Below, in pieces: positions 38,408 through 47,987 of a stretch of 64,000 nucleotides of DNA; position 1 is the first letter of the stretch; the number at the start of each line of letters is the position of its first letter. This DNA is from Rhizobiales bacterium SYSU XM002. GTDB lineage: Bacteria > Pseudomonadota > Alphaproteobacteria > Rhizobiales > Beijerinckiaceae. The position numbers and the translations under genes were made by a program. The notes under the pieces were generated by a model. It was not told where the DNA came from. It saw nothing but the letters and a program-made list of their open reading frames with translations, and did no database searches. The stretch is from NCBI GenBank assembly GCA_009846685.1, contig VWVY01000008.1:1-64000 (forward strand), given 5' to 3'.

Positions 38408-38438
38408 AAAACGCCCCTGCCAAGCCGGCGGGGGTTTC
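38408..38438 (+). terminator. Terminator after mutB
   Basis: CCCCTGCC-AAGCC-GGCGGGGG forms an 8-bp GC-rich stem with one G-U pair, followed by TTTCC and preceded by AAAA, immediately after the mutB stop. Confidence 0.7.
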
Positions 38439-38526
38439 CGTTCGCTGCTGAGCCGCTATAGTGCGCGCCCGCTGCCCTAAGGGTGGCGGGTTTCTCGTTC
38501 CCGGTTCGACGCTCAAGGATTGTTCC

Positions 38527-40365
38527 ATGCCTGCCTATCGCTCCCGCACGTCCACCCACGGCCGCAACATGGCTGGTGCCCGCGGCCTTTGGCGCGCGAC
38601 GGGCATGAAGGACGGCGACTTCGGCAAGCCAATCATCGCCATCGCCAATTCCTTCACCCAGTTCGTTCCGGGCCATGTGCACCTGATGCCGCTCGGCCAG
38701 CTCGTCGCGCGCGAGGTCGAGAAGGCAGGCGGCGTCGCCAAGGAGTTCAACACCATCGCGGTCGATGACGGCATCGCGATGGGCCATGACGGTATGCTCT
38801 ATTCGCTGCCCTCGCGCGAGGTGATCGCCGACAGCATCGAATACATGGTCAACGCCCATTGCGCCGATGCGCTGGTCTGCATCTCCAACTGCGACAAGAT
38901 CACGCCGGGCATGCTGATGGCGTCGCTCCGCCTCAACATCCCCACGGTGTTCGTCTCGGGCGGGCCGATGGAGGCCGGCAAGGTGGTGGTGAAGGGCGTC
39001 GAGAAGGCGGTGGACCTGATCGATGCGATGATCGTCGCCGCCGACGACAGCTACACCGACGAGGAAGTGCAGCGCTACGAGCAGAACGCCTGCCCGACCT
39101 GCGGCTCATGCTCGGGCATGTTCACCGCCAACTCGATGAACTGCCTCACCGAAGCGCTGGGTCTCGCGCTGCCGGGCAACGGCACCGTGCTCGCCACCCA
39201 TGCCGACCGCAAGCGCCTCTTCGTCGAAGCCGGTCATCTCATCGTCGATCTCGCCCGCCGCTATTACGAGCAGGACGACGCCTCGGTGCTCCCCCGCGCC
39301 ATCGCGAGCTTCAAGGCGTTCGAGAATGCCATGACGCTCGATATCGCGATGGGCGGCTCCACCAACACCGTACTGCATCTCCTCGCCGCCGCGTATGAGG
39401 CGGAGGTCGATTTCACGATGAAGGACATCGACCGGCTCTCGCGGAAAGTCCCGGTGCTGTGCAAGGTCGCTCCGGCGGTTTCCAACGTCCATATCGAGGA
39501 TGTGCATCGCGCAGGCGGCATCATGGGCATCCTCGGCGAACTCGATCGCGCGGGCCTCTTCCACGGAGTTTGTGGATCAGTGCACACCGAGACCATGAGC
39601 GGCGCGCTTAATCGCTGGGACATCAAGCGCTCGAACTCCGAAACCGTCGAGACTTTCTTCAAGGCCGCGCCGGGTGGTGTGCCCTCGCAGACCGCCTTCA
39701 GCCAGGAAGCGCGCTGGAAGGAACTCGATGCCGACCGCGAGAAGGGCGTCATCCGCCAGAAGAGCCACGCGTTTTCGCAGGACGGTGGCCTTGCGGTGCT
39801 CTACGGCAACCTCGCGGAGAACGGTTGCATCGTCAAAACGGCGGGTGTCGATCCCGAGGCGTTGGTATTCACTGGCCGCGCGCGGGTGTTCGAGAGCCAG
39901 GATGCGGCTGTGCTCGCCATTCTCAACGGCGGCGTCGTTGCGGGTGATGTGGTGCTGATCCGCTATGAGGGGCCGAAGGGCGGTCCCGGCATGCAGGAGA
40001 TGCTCTACCCGACCTCGTATCTGAAGTCGAAGAAGCTCGGCAAGGTCTGCGCGCTCGTCACCGACGGGCGCTTCTCGGGCGGCTCCTCGGGGCTTTCGAT
40101 CGGCCATGTCTCGCCGGAAGCCGCGTCGGGCGGCACCATCGGTCTTGTACGCGAGGGCGACGTCATCGAGATCGACATCCCCGCCCGCAAGATCCACCTC
40201 AAGGTCTCGGATGCTGATCTCGCCGCGCGGCGCAAGGAGCAGGAAAAGCTCGGCTGGAAGCCGGCGGAGCCCCGCAAGCGGCAGGTCTCTACCGCACTCC
40301 GGGCCTATGGCATGATGGCGTCGAGCGCGGACAAGGGCGCGGTGCGCATCCTGCCGGGCGAATGA
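38527..40365 (+). CDS. ilvD: Dihydroxy-acid dehydratase
   Basis: IlvD converts dihydroxy-isovalerate and its methyl homologue to the keto acids of valine, leucine and isoleucine synthesis. The 612 residues resemble the E. coli-type enzyme, with [19 protein letters not shown] at the N terminus and no Cys there. Cluster ligands lie in [11 protein letters not shown] and [13 protein letters not shown]. That type carries an oxygen-sensitive 4Fe-4S cluster. The ATG at 38527 gives the standard length; the frame is open to 38461 but unsupported. A TATAGT -10-like element at 38456-38461 suggests its own promoter after the mutB terminator. An Lrp-type regulator gene is convergent. Confidence 0.95.
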   Translation: MPAYRSRTSTHGRNMAGARGLWRATGMKDGDFGKPIIAIANSFTQFVPGHVHLMPLGQLVAREVEKAGGVAKEFNTIAVDDGIAMGHDGMLYSLPSREVIADSIEYMVNAHCADALVCISNCDKITPGMLMASLRLNIPTVFVSGGPMEAGKVVVKGVEKAVDLIDAMIVAADDSYTDEEVQRYEQNACPTCGSCSGMFTANSMNCLTEALGLALPGNGTVLATHADRKRLFVEAGHLIVDLARRYYEQDDASVLPRAIASFKAFENAMTLDIAMGGSTNTVLHLLAAAYEAEVDFTMKDIDRLSRKVPVLCKVAPAVSNVHIEDVHRAGGIMGILGELDRAGLFHGVCGSVHTETMSGALNRWDIKRSNSETVETFFKAAPGGVPSQTAFSQEARWKELDADREKGVIRQKSHAFSQDGGLAVLYGNLAENGCIVKTAGVDPEALVFTGRARVFESQDAAVLAILNGGVVAGDVVLIRYEGPKGGPGMQEMLYPTSYLKSKKLGKVCALVTDGRFSGGSSGLSIGHVSPEAASGGTIGLVREGDVIEIDIPARKIHLKVSDADLAARRKEQEKLGWKPAEPRKRQVSTALRAYGMMASSADKGAVRILPGE

Positions 40366-40377
40366 CGGAGCGGACTT

Positions 40378-40848
40378 TTAGCCCGCCTTCTCCAAGGCGG
40401 GCACCTTGAAGGCGGTGGTGGATTTCACGCGCTCCATCGCGAAACGCGAAGTGACGTTCTTGAGCGGGATCGCCTCGATCAACCGCTTGTAGAAGGCGTC
40501 ATATTCCGCCATGTCCGCAACCACGACGCGCAGCATGTAGTCCACATCGCCGGCCATGCGGTAAAGCTCCATCACCTCCGGCATGGCGGTGATGGTGCGT
40601 GCGAAATTCTGAAGCCACGGCGCGGAGTGATCGCCGGTGACGACCTGCACGAAGACCGTCATCCCGAGACCGATCTTCTCCGGCGCCACCAGCGCAACAC
40701 GTTTCGTAATGACGCCGGTGGCCTCCAGCTTCTGCACGCGTTTCCAGCATGGCGTTTGCGACAGGCCGACACGATTCGACAGCTCAGCGAGGCTGATGGT
40801 GCAATCCTCCTGAAGCGCGGTGAGGATTTTGCGGTCGATGGCATCCAT
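40378..40848 (-). CDS. Lrp/AsnC family transcriptional regulator
   Basis: The 156-residue regulator has an N-terminal winged helix (DRKILTALQEDCTISLAELSNRVGLSQTPCWKRVQKLE) and a RAM ligand-binding domain (about 70-150, with YRMAGDVDYMLRVVVADM). Lrp/AsnC proteins bind DNA as oligomers and respond to amino acids. Lying next to ilvD, convergent, it may answer to branched-chain amino acids, but this is only suggested by position. A GC hairpin at its 3' end (CCCGCC...GGCGGG) has no T tract. Confidence 0.9.
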   Translation of the reverse strand: MDAIDRKILTALQEDCTISLAELSNRVGLSQTPCWKRVQKLEATGVITKRVALVAPEKIGLGMTVFVQVVTGDHSAPWLQNFARTITAMPEVMELYRMAGDVDYMLRVVVADMAEYDAFYKRLIEAIPLKNVTSRFAMERVKSTTAFKVPALEKAG

Positions 40849-40912
40849 GATCAGCGGCTCGAAGCTAGGTCAGGCAAGGCATTCGTGGAAAATCATCTAT
40901 CAGAAAAATATT

Positions 40913-42460
40913 CTAAGCGACTTCCATTTTTGGAGGGTTGTTTGGAAATTTGTTCTGAAAATCTGGTCTCTCGGCGTCAATTGTATCTTTTCTATACTGG
41001 CGAACGGCGGAGAGGCTCTGTCGATTGCGCAGGACCGTGCCGATCATGACCAGCGTCGGGCCACCCATAAGACGGCCGGCGAGCAGTTCCGGCAGGGCTG
41101 CGATCGATGCATCGAGCACCGTCTCGCAGGCACGGGTTGCGTTGGTGATCGCAACCGCCGGCGTGTTCGCGGCGAGGCCGTTTGCAATAGCAGCGGCCAC
41201 GAAATCAGGGAGCGTGTGCCGGGGCATGTAGAGCACGGTTGTGACCATTGGATCGGCGATTGCCGCCCAGTTGATGTCGGGTGGCAGTGCGCCGTCCTCG
41301 CCGTGGCCCGTCAGGTATTGCACGCGGCGCGCCACCCTGCGCTCGGTAAGCGACACGCCAAGTGAGGCGGCTGCGCCTTGTGCCGCGCTGATGCCGGGGA
41401 CGATGCTGGCCGGAATCCCCGCTGCCCGGCAGGTGTCGATTTCCTCGCTCGCCCGCCCGAAGATCAGCGGATCTCCCCCCTTGAGCCGCACGACATTGAT
41501 ACCCTGAAGCGCGAGCTTCACCATCAACGCGTTGATGTCGGTCTGCTTGCAAGAAGGGCCATGCCCCTTCTTGCCGACGAGCATGCGTTTCGCTTCGCGT
41601 CGTGCAAGTTCGAGAACCTCATTCGAAACGAGATCGTCGTAGAGAATGACGTCGGCGGACTGGAGCGCACGGACCGCCTTGATCGTCAGCAGTTCCGCGT
41701 CGCCAGGGCCTGCACCTACGAGGGTAACGGTGCCGATGGCCGGGCGGGCGAGGTCCGCATCGAGCGCGACGAGAAGATCGTCGCGATCTGATGGCTCGGG
41801 ACCTCGGCGAGCCGTCATCGCCCGTGCCGTAAAGCGCTCCCAGAAGCGACGCCTGAGGCGGAGATCCGGTTTCCGCGTCTGGACTTCGCGCCGCCACTCG
41901 AGCGCCGCGCGGGCCCAGTCGCCGAGCATGCGGGGAATCAGCGTCTCGATCCGGGCACGAATGGCCTGCCCGAACACAGGTGCAGCGCCGTCGGTCGAGA
42001 TCGAGACGATCAGCGGCGAACGGTTGACAATGGCCCCGAACTGGAAGTCGCAAAGGGCTGGCCTGTCGATGACATTGACAGGGACACCGACGGCCCGGGT
42101 GGCCTCAGCGAAAGCCGCTGCTTCCGCTTCGTCGTCGAAGTCGCCGATCGCGATCGCGCAACCGACGATATCGGCTTGTTCCCAGCTTCGTTCCTCCAAC
42201 CGGATCGAACCGAAGCCTTCAGAAGCTCGACCTGCGACAGTCTCTTCCAGTTGCCGGAAGAAGGGCAGGCGCGATTTGTCGTTCACGAACGCTTGGACAT
42301 GCGCGCCGGCTGCAGCCAGCAGCTCGGTTTTCCAGAGTGCGCCCTCGCTCGAACCGGCTAGCAGCACGCTTCGTCCGCGCAACCGATGAAAAACGGGAAG
42401 CGTCGCGAGGGCATCGATCCGGCCGGGGGGCTGGCTTTCGGGGGTGCGCATCGTGCTCAC
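40913..42460 (-). CDS. cysG: Siroheme synthase (fused CysG)
   Basis: The 515-residue enzyme makes siroheme for the sulfite reductase in the same operon. The N-terminal third is the precorrin-2 dehydrogenase/ferrochelatase part, whose NAD motif is degenerate (LLAGSSEGALWK). The C-terminal half (about 235-490) is uroporphyrin-III C-methyltransferase, with LVGAGPGDAELLTIKAVRAL, VRLKGGDPLIFGR and YLTGHGEDG. The start is GTG at 42460, overlapping the microprotein's TGA (GTGA), with AGAGGGG upstream; ATG three codons on is an alternative. It is the last gene of the sulfate operon. Confidence 0.92.
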   Translation of the reverse strand: MSTMRTPESQPPGRIDALATLPVFHRLRGRSVLLAGSSEGALWKTELLAAAGAHVQAFVNDKSRLPFFRQLEETVAGRASEGFGSIRLEERSWEQADIVGCAIAIGDFDDEAEAAAFAEATRAVGVPVNVIDRPALCDFQFGAIVNRSPLIVSISTDGAAPVFGQAIRARIETLIPRMLGDWARAALEWRREVQTRKPDLRLRRRFWERFTARAMTARRGPEPSDRDDLLVALDADLARPAIGTVTLVGAGPGDAELLTIKAVRALQSADVILYDDLVSNEVLELARREAKRMLVGKKGHGPSCKQTDINALMVKLALQGINVVRLKGGDPLIFGRASEEIDTCRAAGIPASIVPGISAAQGAAASLGVSLTERRVARRVQYLTGHGEDGALPPDINWAAIADPMVTTVLYMPRHTLPDFVAAAIANGLAANTPAVAITNATRACETVLDASIAALPELLAGRLMGGPTLVMIGTVLRNRQSLSAVRQYRKDTIDAERPDFQNKFPNNPPKMEVA

Positions 42461-42603
42461 GGCAATCCCCTCTCGGCGGCGGGGGGGGCTGTCTCATGCC
42501 GCGCGTCGAACGGCTGGGCCACCACCCAAAAGATAGCCAGCACCAGAAGCATGAGCCGGAACAGCCACTCCGCGATCGAACGGGTCAGAACGCGGCGGGT
42601 CAT
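42457..42603 (-). CDS. 48-residue membrane microprotein between cysN and cysG
   Basis: The frame starts with ATG overlapping the cysN stop (ATGA) and ends with TGA overlapping the cysG start (GTGA), so it is joined to both neighbours by translational coupling. The product has a basic N terminus (MTRRVLTRSIAEW), one hydrophobic segment (FRLMLLVLAIFWVV, about residues 15-29) and a soluble Pro/Ala tail. By the positive-inside rule the N terminus would be cytosolic. An eight-C run (minus strand) lies in its tail. I recognise no family. Its tight fit and the membrane tail of CysN argue that it is real. Confidence 0.7.
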   Translation of the reverse strand: MTRRVLTRSIAEWLFRLMLLVLAIFWVVAQPFDARHETAPPAAERGLP

Positions 42604-44231
42604 ATCCCGCCTCCGTCGAGGCTGAGTTTTTCCTGCGACTGGCGGAGTCGGAGAGCGCGGATCGTCCGCCAGAGATTGTCATGACCGACACGCCCGGCGG
42701 TGCGCAGCGCGAGGTCGGTGAACGCTGCCGCAAACGCCGCGCCGACTGAGCCCGTCGCGATCCCGGCGACGAGGCCAACGATGGCCATTGTGGAAAGACG
42801 CCAGGAAAGCTGCATGGCGCGAGCTTCGGGCGCTAGGATTTCCTTGGGTACAACAAGGCGTAGCAGCGCGGAGTTCAGCGAAGCGGAGCCGGACTCTGTT
42901 GAAGTTGCGATCGCCGGGCGGGCGGCGCTTTCGACAATACCGAGCGCCAGCGCTTCATTGGTGATCGGGTCGATCAGGAGAAGGCCGCCGAGCGGCGCGC
43001 ATTCGCGGTATGGCGCAACATGCAGCTCGGCTTCGGCTTCGATTGTCACCACACCGAGCCCGTTGAGCGCGATCGTGCTCGCAGGGGCTTCGACGTAATC
43101 CTCGATATCGATGCCGTGGTGGATCGCGGAAATCCGGGCCCGGGTGAGGCTGGTGCCAAGCTTGAGAAGATAACTCTTGCCGGGTTCGACCCCGGCCTCC
43201 GCGAGCCCGAGCAGGCGTGCGGTGAAGCGGCGTGTTGCCTTGAGGTCGGAACCGGCAGCGACGATGACATCGCCGCGCGAGACGTCGATTTCGCTGGCGA
43301 GTGTTATGGTAACGGCTTCGCCCTCGCCGGCTTCCTGCGTTTCGCCTTGGGGAGTGAGAATGCGCGCAACGCGGCTCTCCTGCCCACGTGGCAGAACCGC
43401 GACGGGATCGCCTACACGGATCATGCCCCCTGCGATGGTACCGACATAACCCCGGAACTCCGCGTCGGGCCGATTGACCCATTGCACCGGCAGACGGAAT
43501 TTTGCTGCCGAGCGCGGCGCGGGCTCGATGGTCTCAAGAAGGTCAAGCAGCAAGGGGCCGGCGTACCACGGCGTGCGGGCCGAGCGTGTGGCGAGGTTGT
43601 CGCCCGCGCGCGCGGCGAGCGGCACGATATGCACCTCGGTGAAGCCGAGCGTGGGCACCAGCGTCCGGTAGTCGGCCTCGATCTGGCGGAAGGTTTCCTC
43701 CGAATAATCGACGAGATCCATCTTGTTGACGGCCACGATCACCGAGCGGACACCCAACATCGAGACGATGTAGGAATGGCGGCGCGTCTGCCGCAGCAAG
43801 CCCTTGCGCGCGTCGATCAGGATGATCGCGCAATCGGCGGTCGAGGCGCCGGTCGCCATGTTGCGGGTATATTGCTCGTGGCCGGGCGTATCGGCGGCGA
43901 TGAACGAGCGGCGCGGCGTCGAGAAATAGCGATAGGCGACATCAATGGTGATGCCCTGTTCGCGTTCGGCGGAAAGCCCGTCGACGAGCAGCGCATAGTC
44001 GACCGCCTTGCCCACGGTGCCGAATTTCACGCTGTCGCGCGCCAGCGCCTCCGCCTGATCCTCGAAGATCGAGTTGGTCTCGAACAGGAGGCGGCCGAGC
44101 AGGGTCGATTTGCCGTCGTCCACCGAGCCGCAGGTGATGAACCTGAGCAAGGACTTCTGCGCCGGCGCGGCAGTGGGCGCGGGTGCCGGGACACGAGGAG
44201 CGGGATCGGTGAGGGCGAGCGCAGGGCGCAT
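42600..44231 (-). CDS. cysN: Sulfate adenylyltransferase subunit 1 with C-terminal DUF2061-like membrane tail
   Basis: CysN is the GTPase subunit of ATP sulfurylase that makes APS from sulfate. G motifs are GSVDDGKST (35-43), DTPGHEQ (114-118) and NKMD (169-172), then EF-Tu-like beta barrels to about 450. The protein is 543 residues, longer than plain CysN and shorter than CysNC. The extra end is not an APS kinase: no second P-loop is present. Instead residues about 470-527 read like DUF2061, with SWRLST, two hydrophobic stretches and HDNLWRTIR. This would tether the enzyme to the membrane. It overlaps cysD by one base and the microprotein by four. Confidence 0.9.
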   Translation of the reverse strand: MRPALALTDPAPRVPAPAPTAAPAQKSLLRFITCGSVDDGKSTLLGRLLFETNSIFEDQAEALARDSVKFGTVGKAVDYALLVDGLSAEREQGITIDVAYRYFSTPRRSFIAADTPGHEQYTRNMATGASTADCAIILIDARKGLLRQTRRHSYIVSMLGVRSVIVAVNKMDLVDYSEETFRQIEADYRTLVPTLGFTEVHIVPLAARAGDNLATRSARTPWYAGPLLLDLLETIEPAPRSAAKFRLPVQWVNRPDAEFRGYVGTIAGGMIRVGDPVAVLPRGQESRVARILTPQGETQEAGEGEAVTITLASEIDVSRGDVIVAAGSDLKATRRFTARLLGLAEAGVEPGKSYLLKLGTSLTRARISAIHHGIDIEDYVEAPASTIALNGLGVVTIEAEAELHVAPYRECAPLGGLLLIDPITNEALALGIVESAARPAIATSTESGSASLNSALLRLVVPKEILAPEARAMQLSWRLSTMAIVGLVAGIATGSVGAAFAAAFTDLALRTAGRVGHDNLWRTIRALRLRQSQEKLSLDGGGI

Positions 44232-45133
44232 CAGAAATAGCCTTCCTGTTTCTTCTTTTCCATCGAGCTGGCGCCGTCATGGTCGATGACGCGGCCCTGC
44301 CGTTCGGAGACCCGGCTCTCGCGCATCTCGGCGAGAATGCCGGGCAGGGTGGCGGCTTCGCTCTCGACAGCGCCCGTGAGCGGGTAGCAGCCGAGCGTGC
44401 GGAAGCGGACCGAGCGCATCTCCAGCCGCTCGCCGGGGAGGAGCGTGAGGCGCTCGTCGTCCCGCATAATGAGCGCGCCATTGCGCCGAACCACCGGGCG
44501 GGGTTTGGCGAAATAAAGCGGGACGACCGGAATGTTTTCGAGCGCGATGTAGTCCCACACGTCGTTCTCGGTCCAGTTCGAGAGCGGGAACACGCGGAAG
44601 CTTTCGCCCTGGGCCTTGCGGGTGTTGAACAGGTTCCATGGCTCCGGACGCTGCGACTTGGGGTCCCACCGGTGATCGGCGGAGCGCAGCGAGAACACGC
44701 GCTCCTTGGCGCGGCTTTTCTCCTCGTCGCGCCGGGCGCCGCCGAAGGCCGCGTCGAAGCCATATTGGTCAAGCGCCTGCTTCAGCCCTTGCGTTTTCAT
44801 CACGTCGGTATGCACCGCCGAGCCATGGGTCAGCGGCCCGATGCCCTGCGCGACACCCTCGGGGTTCATGTGGACGATCAGATCCAGCCCGAGGCGTTTC
44901 GCGGTCGCATCGCGGAATTCGATCATCTCGCGGAATTTCCAGCCGGTATCGACATGGAGCAGCGGAAACGGCAGTTTGCCCGGCGCGAAGGCCTTGATCG
45001 CGAGATGCAACAGCACCGCCGAATCCTTGCCGATGGAATAGAGCAGCACCGGCTTGTCGCAGGTCGCGGCGACCTCGCGGATGATGAAGATCGCTTCCGC
45101 TTCCAGCTTCTGGAGGTGGGTCATCGGTTTCAT
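44231..45133 (-). CDS. cysD: Sulfate adenylyltransferase subunit 2
   Basis: CysD is the catalytic adenylyl-transfer subunit working with CysN. The 300 residues match the family: PP-loop [43 protein letters not shown], and the C-terminal [12 protein letters not shown]. The ATG at 45133 overlaps the cysH TGA as ATGA, which fixes the start better than the longer frame to 45205. It overlaps cysN by one base. Confidence 0.96.
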   Translation of the reverse strand: MKPMTHLQKLEAEAIFIIREVAATCDKPVLLYSIGKDSAVLLHLAIKAFAPGKLPFPLLHVDTGWKFREMIEFRDATAKRLGLDLIVHMNPEGVAQGIGPLTHGSAVHTDVMKTQGLKQALDQYGFDAAFGGARRDEEKSRAKERVFSLRSADHRWDPKSQRPEPWNLFNTRKAQGESFRVFPLSNWTENDVWDYIALENIPVVPLYFAKPRPVVRRNGALIMRDDERLTLLPGERLEMRSVRFRTLGCYPLTGAVESEAATLPGILAEMRESRVSERQGRVIDHDGASSMEKKKQEGYF

Positions 45134-45849
45134 GTGCTTACTCGCGAGGCGCTGGATTTCGTCTGGTGCAGGCCGCATTCGCGTGCCTTGTCGCTCTCCC
45201 ACCACCAGCGCCCGGCGCGCTCGTCCTCGCCGGGTTGAATGGAGCGGGTGCAGGGCTGGCAGCCGATCGAGGGAAAACCCTGCGCGTGGAGCGGGTTCAC
45301 CGGCACGTCGTTCTCGCGCACGAAGGCGTCGACCGCCTCGCGCGACCAGTCGATCAGCGGGTTGACCTTGAGAAGGCCGAACCCGGCATCGACCTCCGCC
45401 AGCGCGAAGCCGGCGCGGTTTTGCGATTGCCCCGCGCGCAGGCCCGTGACCCAGGCCGAGGCGCCCGAGAGAATGCGCTTCAGCGGCGCGATTTTGCGCA
45501 CGCCGCAGCAGGCCTTGCGCGCATCGGGCGAGAGGTAGAACCCGTTGATACCCTGATCCGCGAGCAGCGCCTCGACATCCGCGCGCTCGGGGAACACGCC
45601 CTTGATACGGCGGCCATAGCGCTCTTCGGTCTCGCCCCAGAGCGCGTAGGCCTCGGGGAAGAAGCGGCCCGTATCGAGCGTCGCGACCTCGATATCAATG
45701 TGGTTCTCGAAGATGAGATGCGTGAGCACCTGATCCTCGATGCCGAGCGAGGTCGTGAACACGATCCGGCCCTGCGCCACTTCGCGAAGATGCTTCAGCC
45801 GCCCGAGCGCATCGAGCGGCGCTAGATCGGTGTTGAGCGCCTCAACCAT
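45130..45849 (-). CDS. cysH: Phosphoadenylyl-/adenylyl-sulfate reductase, iron-sulfur type
   Basis: The 239-residue enzyme reduces APS (or PAPS) to sulfite with thioredoxin. It has the Cys pairs C114-C115 (ACCGVRK) and C197/C200 (GCQPC) that bind a 4Fe-4S cluster, a mark of assimilatory APS reductases (EC 1.8.4.10). The catalytic C225 is in ECGLH. No APS kinase domain or cysC gene is in the operon, in keeping with APS as the substrate. It overlaps DUF934 by eight bases and cysD by four. Confidence 0.94.
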   Translation of the reverse strand: MVEALNTDLAPLDALGRLKHLREVAQGRIVFTTSLGIEDQVLTHLIFENHIDIEVATLDTGRFFPEAYALWGETEERYGRRIKGVFPERADVEALLADQGINGFYLSPDARKACCGVRKIAPLKRILSGASAWVTGLRAGQSQNRAGFALAEVDAGFGLLKVNPLIDWSREAVDAFVRENDVPVNPLHAQGFPSIGCQPCTRSIQPGEDERAGRWWWESDKARECGLHQTKSSASRVST

Positions 45850-46318
45850 GAGTGCCTCCCGCGCGGGCAGCCCGGCGCTGATCCAGAATGTTCAGCCCGC
45901 GCGCGTAACCGCGCTGGTAGGTGGCGGAGAAGGCGCGCGCGGCGGTCTTCCAGTGGCTTTCCGGCTGGCGGGCGGCATGTGCCTCAGGGAGTTCGAGTTC
46001 ATCGAACCCGCAGGCGAGTGCATAGGCAAACTGATCGGCGATCAACGGGCCGACGGCGCGCAGCGTGCCGGTGTAGCCCAGATGCCGCAGCCGGCGCGCC
46101 AGCGTGAAGCCGCGCCCGTCCGCATAGGCGGGAAAGCCGATCGCGATCATCTCCGCGCCGAAGAACGGGACGAGACTCTCGGGCGCGGTGGTGTTCGCGA
46201 CCTCGATCGCGAGCGCGCCCGGCTCTGCGCCATCGAAAGGCTGAAGCGCGCGGTTCGCGCCCGCCTCGCGCGAGAAGCTGTCGGGGATATAGGTCCCGGT
46301 CCGGTCAAGCAGCGGCAT
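45842..46318 (-). CDS. DUF934 domain protein of the sulfite reduction operon
   Basis: The 158-residue protein has the DUF934 pattern, including FPAYADGRGFTLARRLRHLGYTG, IADQFAYALACGFDELEL and a C-terminal YQRGYARG. Genes of this family sit next to cysI and cysH in many alpha- and betaproteobacteria, but no activity is established. A role in assembling or feeding sulfite reductase is a guess from context. Its start lies 14 bases inside cysI, and its end overlaps cysH by eight bases. The longer frame to 46507 lies within cysI and is not supported. Confidence 0.9.
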   Translation of the reverse strand: MPLLDRTGTYIPDSFSREAGANRALQPFDGAEPGALAIEVANTTAPESLVPFFGAEMIAIGFPAYADGRGFTLARRLRHLGYTGTLRAVGPLIADQFAYALACGFDELELPEAHAARQPESHWKTAARAFSATYQRGYARGLNILDQRRAARAGGTHG

Positions 46319-47975
46319 GGTGTGTCTCCTGCAGGAAGGCGGCCTTGAACGGCGCGACACCGAGACGCCGCACGGCGGCGATGAAGCTTTCGCCGGGAAG
46401 GCGCTCGGCGCGGTAGGTCTCGACGAGGCGCTCGATGGCGTCCGGCACCTCCTCGGCGGTGAGGCCCGGCCCGAGAATCTCGCCGATGGCGGCGTTCTCG
46501 GTCGCATCGCCCCCGAGCGTGATCTGGTAGCTCTCCTCGCCGCGCTTCTCGAGGCCGAGAATGCCGATATGCCCGACGTGGTGATGGCCGCAGGCGTTGA
46601 TGCAGCCGGATATCTTGATGTTCAGCTCGCCGATGTCGCGCTGGCGCTCCGGGTCGGCGAAGCGGTTGGAAAGCGCCTGAGCGATGGGGATCGAACGGGC
46701 GGTCGCGAGCGCGCAGTAATCGAGGCCGGGGCAGGCGATGATATCGGTGATCAGCCCCGCGTTGGCCGTGGAGAGTTCGGCATCCCCCAGCGCCTGCCAC
46801 AGCGCGAAGAGATCGCGCTCGGCGACATGCGGCAGCACGAGGTTCTGCGCGTGCGTCGCGCGGATTTCGCCGAAGGAGAAACGCTCCGCCAAATCCGCGA
46901 CGACCCGCATCTGCGCGCCGGAGATATCGCCGGGAATGCCGCCGATGGGCTTGAGCGAGATCGTTACCGCCGCATAGCCGGCCTGCTTGTGGGCGAAGCG
47001 GTTGGCGTCAAGCCAGGCCGAGAAAGCCGGGTTCGCCTTGCACTGCGCCTCAAGCGCGGGGTCACTCGCCGGCAGCGCGGCATAGGTGGGGCTGGCAAAA
47101 TAGGCGGCGATGCGCGCCTGCTCTTCCGGATCGGCGTTGATGGTGCTCTTGTCGAGACCCGCGAATTCCGCCTCGACGCGGGCGCGGAATTCCTCGATCC
47201 CGATCTCGTGAACGAGGATTTTGACGCGCGCCTTGTACTTGTTGTCGCGTCGTCCCTCCGCGTTATAGACGCGCATCAGCGCTTCGAGATAGGCGAGCAG
47301 CTCACGCTTGGGCAGGAAATCGCGCACCACCTTGCCGATCATGGGCGTGCGCCCGAGGCCGCCGCCGACGATGATCTCGTAGCCGACCTCGCCCACGCTG
47401 TCCTTCACGATGCGCAGCCCGATGTCGTGCACCAGTACCGCGGCGCGGTCATGCGCGGCCCCGGTCACCGCGATCTTGAACTTGCGCGGCAGGTAGGAAA
47501 ACTCTGGGTGCGCGCTCGACCACTGGCGGATCAGCTCCGCCACCGGGCGCGGGTCCTCGATCTCGTCGGCCGCGACGCCGGCGAACTGGTCGGCCGTGAC
47601 GTTGCGGATGCAGTTGCCCGAGGTCTGGATCGCGTGCATCTCGACATCGGCGAGCAGGTCGAGGATCTCCGGCACGTCCTTGAGTTGCGGCCAGTTGAAC
47701 TGGATGTTCTGCCGTGTGGTGAAATGCCCGTAGCCGCGATCGAACCGGTCGGCGATATGCGCGAGCTGGCGCAACTGGTGCGCGGAGAGCGTGCCGTAGG
47801 GAATAGCGACCCGCAGCATGTAGGCATGGAGTTGGAGGTAGAGCCCGTTCTTGAGGCGCAGGGGCTTGAACTCGTCCTCGGTGATCGCACCGTCGAGCCG
47901 CCGCCGCACCTGATCGCGGAACTGCGCGACGCGCTCACGGACGAAGGTCTCATCGAATTCATCGTAGCGATACAT
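46305..47975 (-). CDS. cysI: Ferredoxin-dependent sulfite reductase (nitrite/sulfite reductase)
   Basis: The 556-residue hemoprotein reduces sulfite to sulfide with six electrons. It shows the duplicated ferredoxin-like and siroheme/4Fe-4S arrangement: N-terminal FTTRQNIQFNWPQLKD, and the cluster motifs CPGLDYC (C-x5-C) and CINAC (C-x3-C) followed by GHHHVGHIGILG. The neighbours encode a ferredoxin and a ferredoxin-NADP reductase rather than a CysJ flavoprotein, so the electron donor is ferredoxin. AGGGAT lies before the ATG. Assimilatory nitrite reductase is the main alternative, but the operon points to sulfite. Confidence 0.93.
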   Translation of the reverse strand: MYRYDEFDETFVRERVAQFRDQVRRRLDGAITEDEFKPLRLKNGLYLQLHAYMLRVAIPYGTLSAHQLRQLAHIADRFDRGYGHFTTRQNIQFNWPQLKDVPEILDLLADVEMHAIQTSGNCIRNVTADQFAGVAADEIEDPRPVAELIRQWSSAHPEFSYLPRKFKIAVTGAAHDRAAVLVHDIGLRIVKDSVGEVGYEIIVGGGLGRTPMIGKVVRDFLPKRELLAYLEALMRVYNAEGRRDNKYKARVKILVHEIGIEEFRARVEAEFAGLDKSTINADPEEQARIAAYFASPTYAALPASDPALEAQCKANPAFSAWLDANRFAHKQAGYAAVTISLKPIGGIPGDISGAQMRVVADLAERFSFGEIRATHAQNLVLPHVAERDLFALWQALGDAELSTANAGLITDIIACPGLDYCALATARSIPIAQALSNRFADPERQRDIGELNIKISGCINACGHHHVGHIGILGLEKRGEESYQITLGGDATENAAIGEILGPGLTAEEVPDAIERLVETYRAERLPGESFIAAVRRLGVAPFKAAFLQETHHAAA

Positions 47976-47987
47976 CGGTCACATCCC

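Noticed and set aside
38405-38526. Leader peptide attenuator before ilvD
   Set aside because: No short frame rich in Leu, Ile or Val codons is present; only the mutB terminator hairpin is clear.
40380-40402. GC hairpin at the end of the Lrp-type gene as a terminator
   Set aside because: The stem is good but no T tract follows on either strand.
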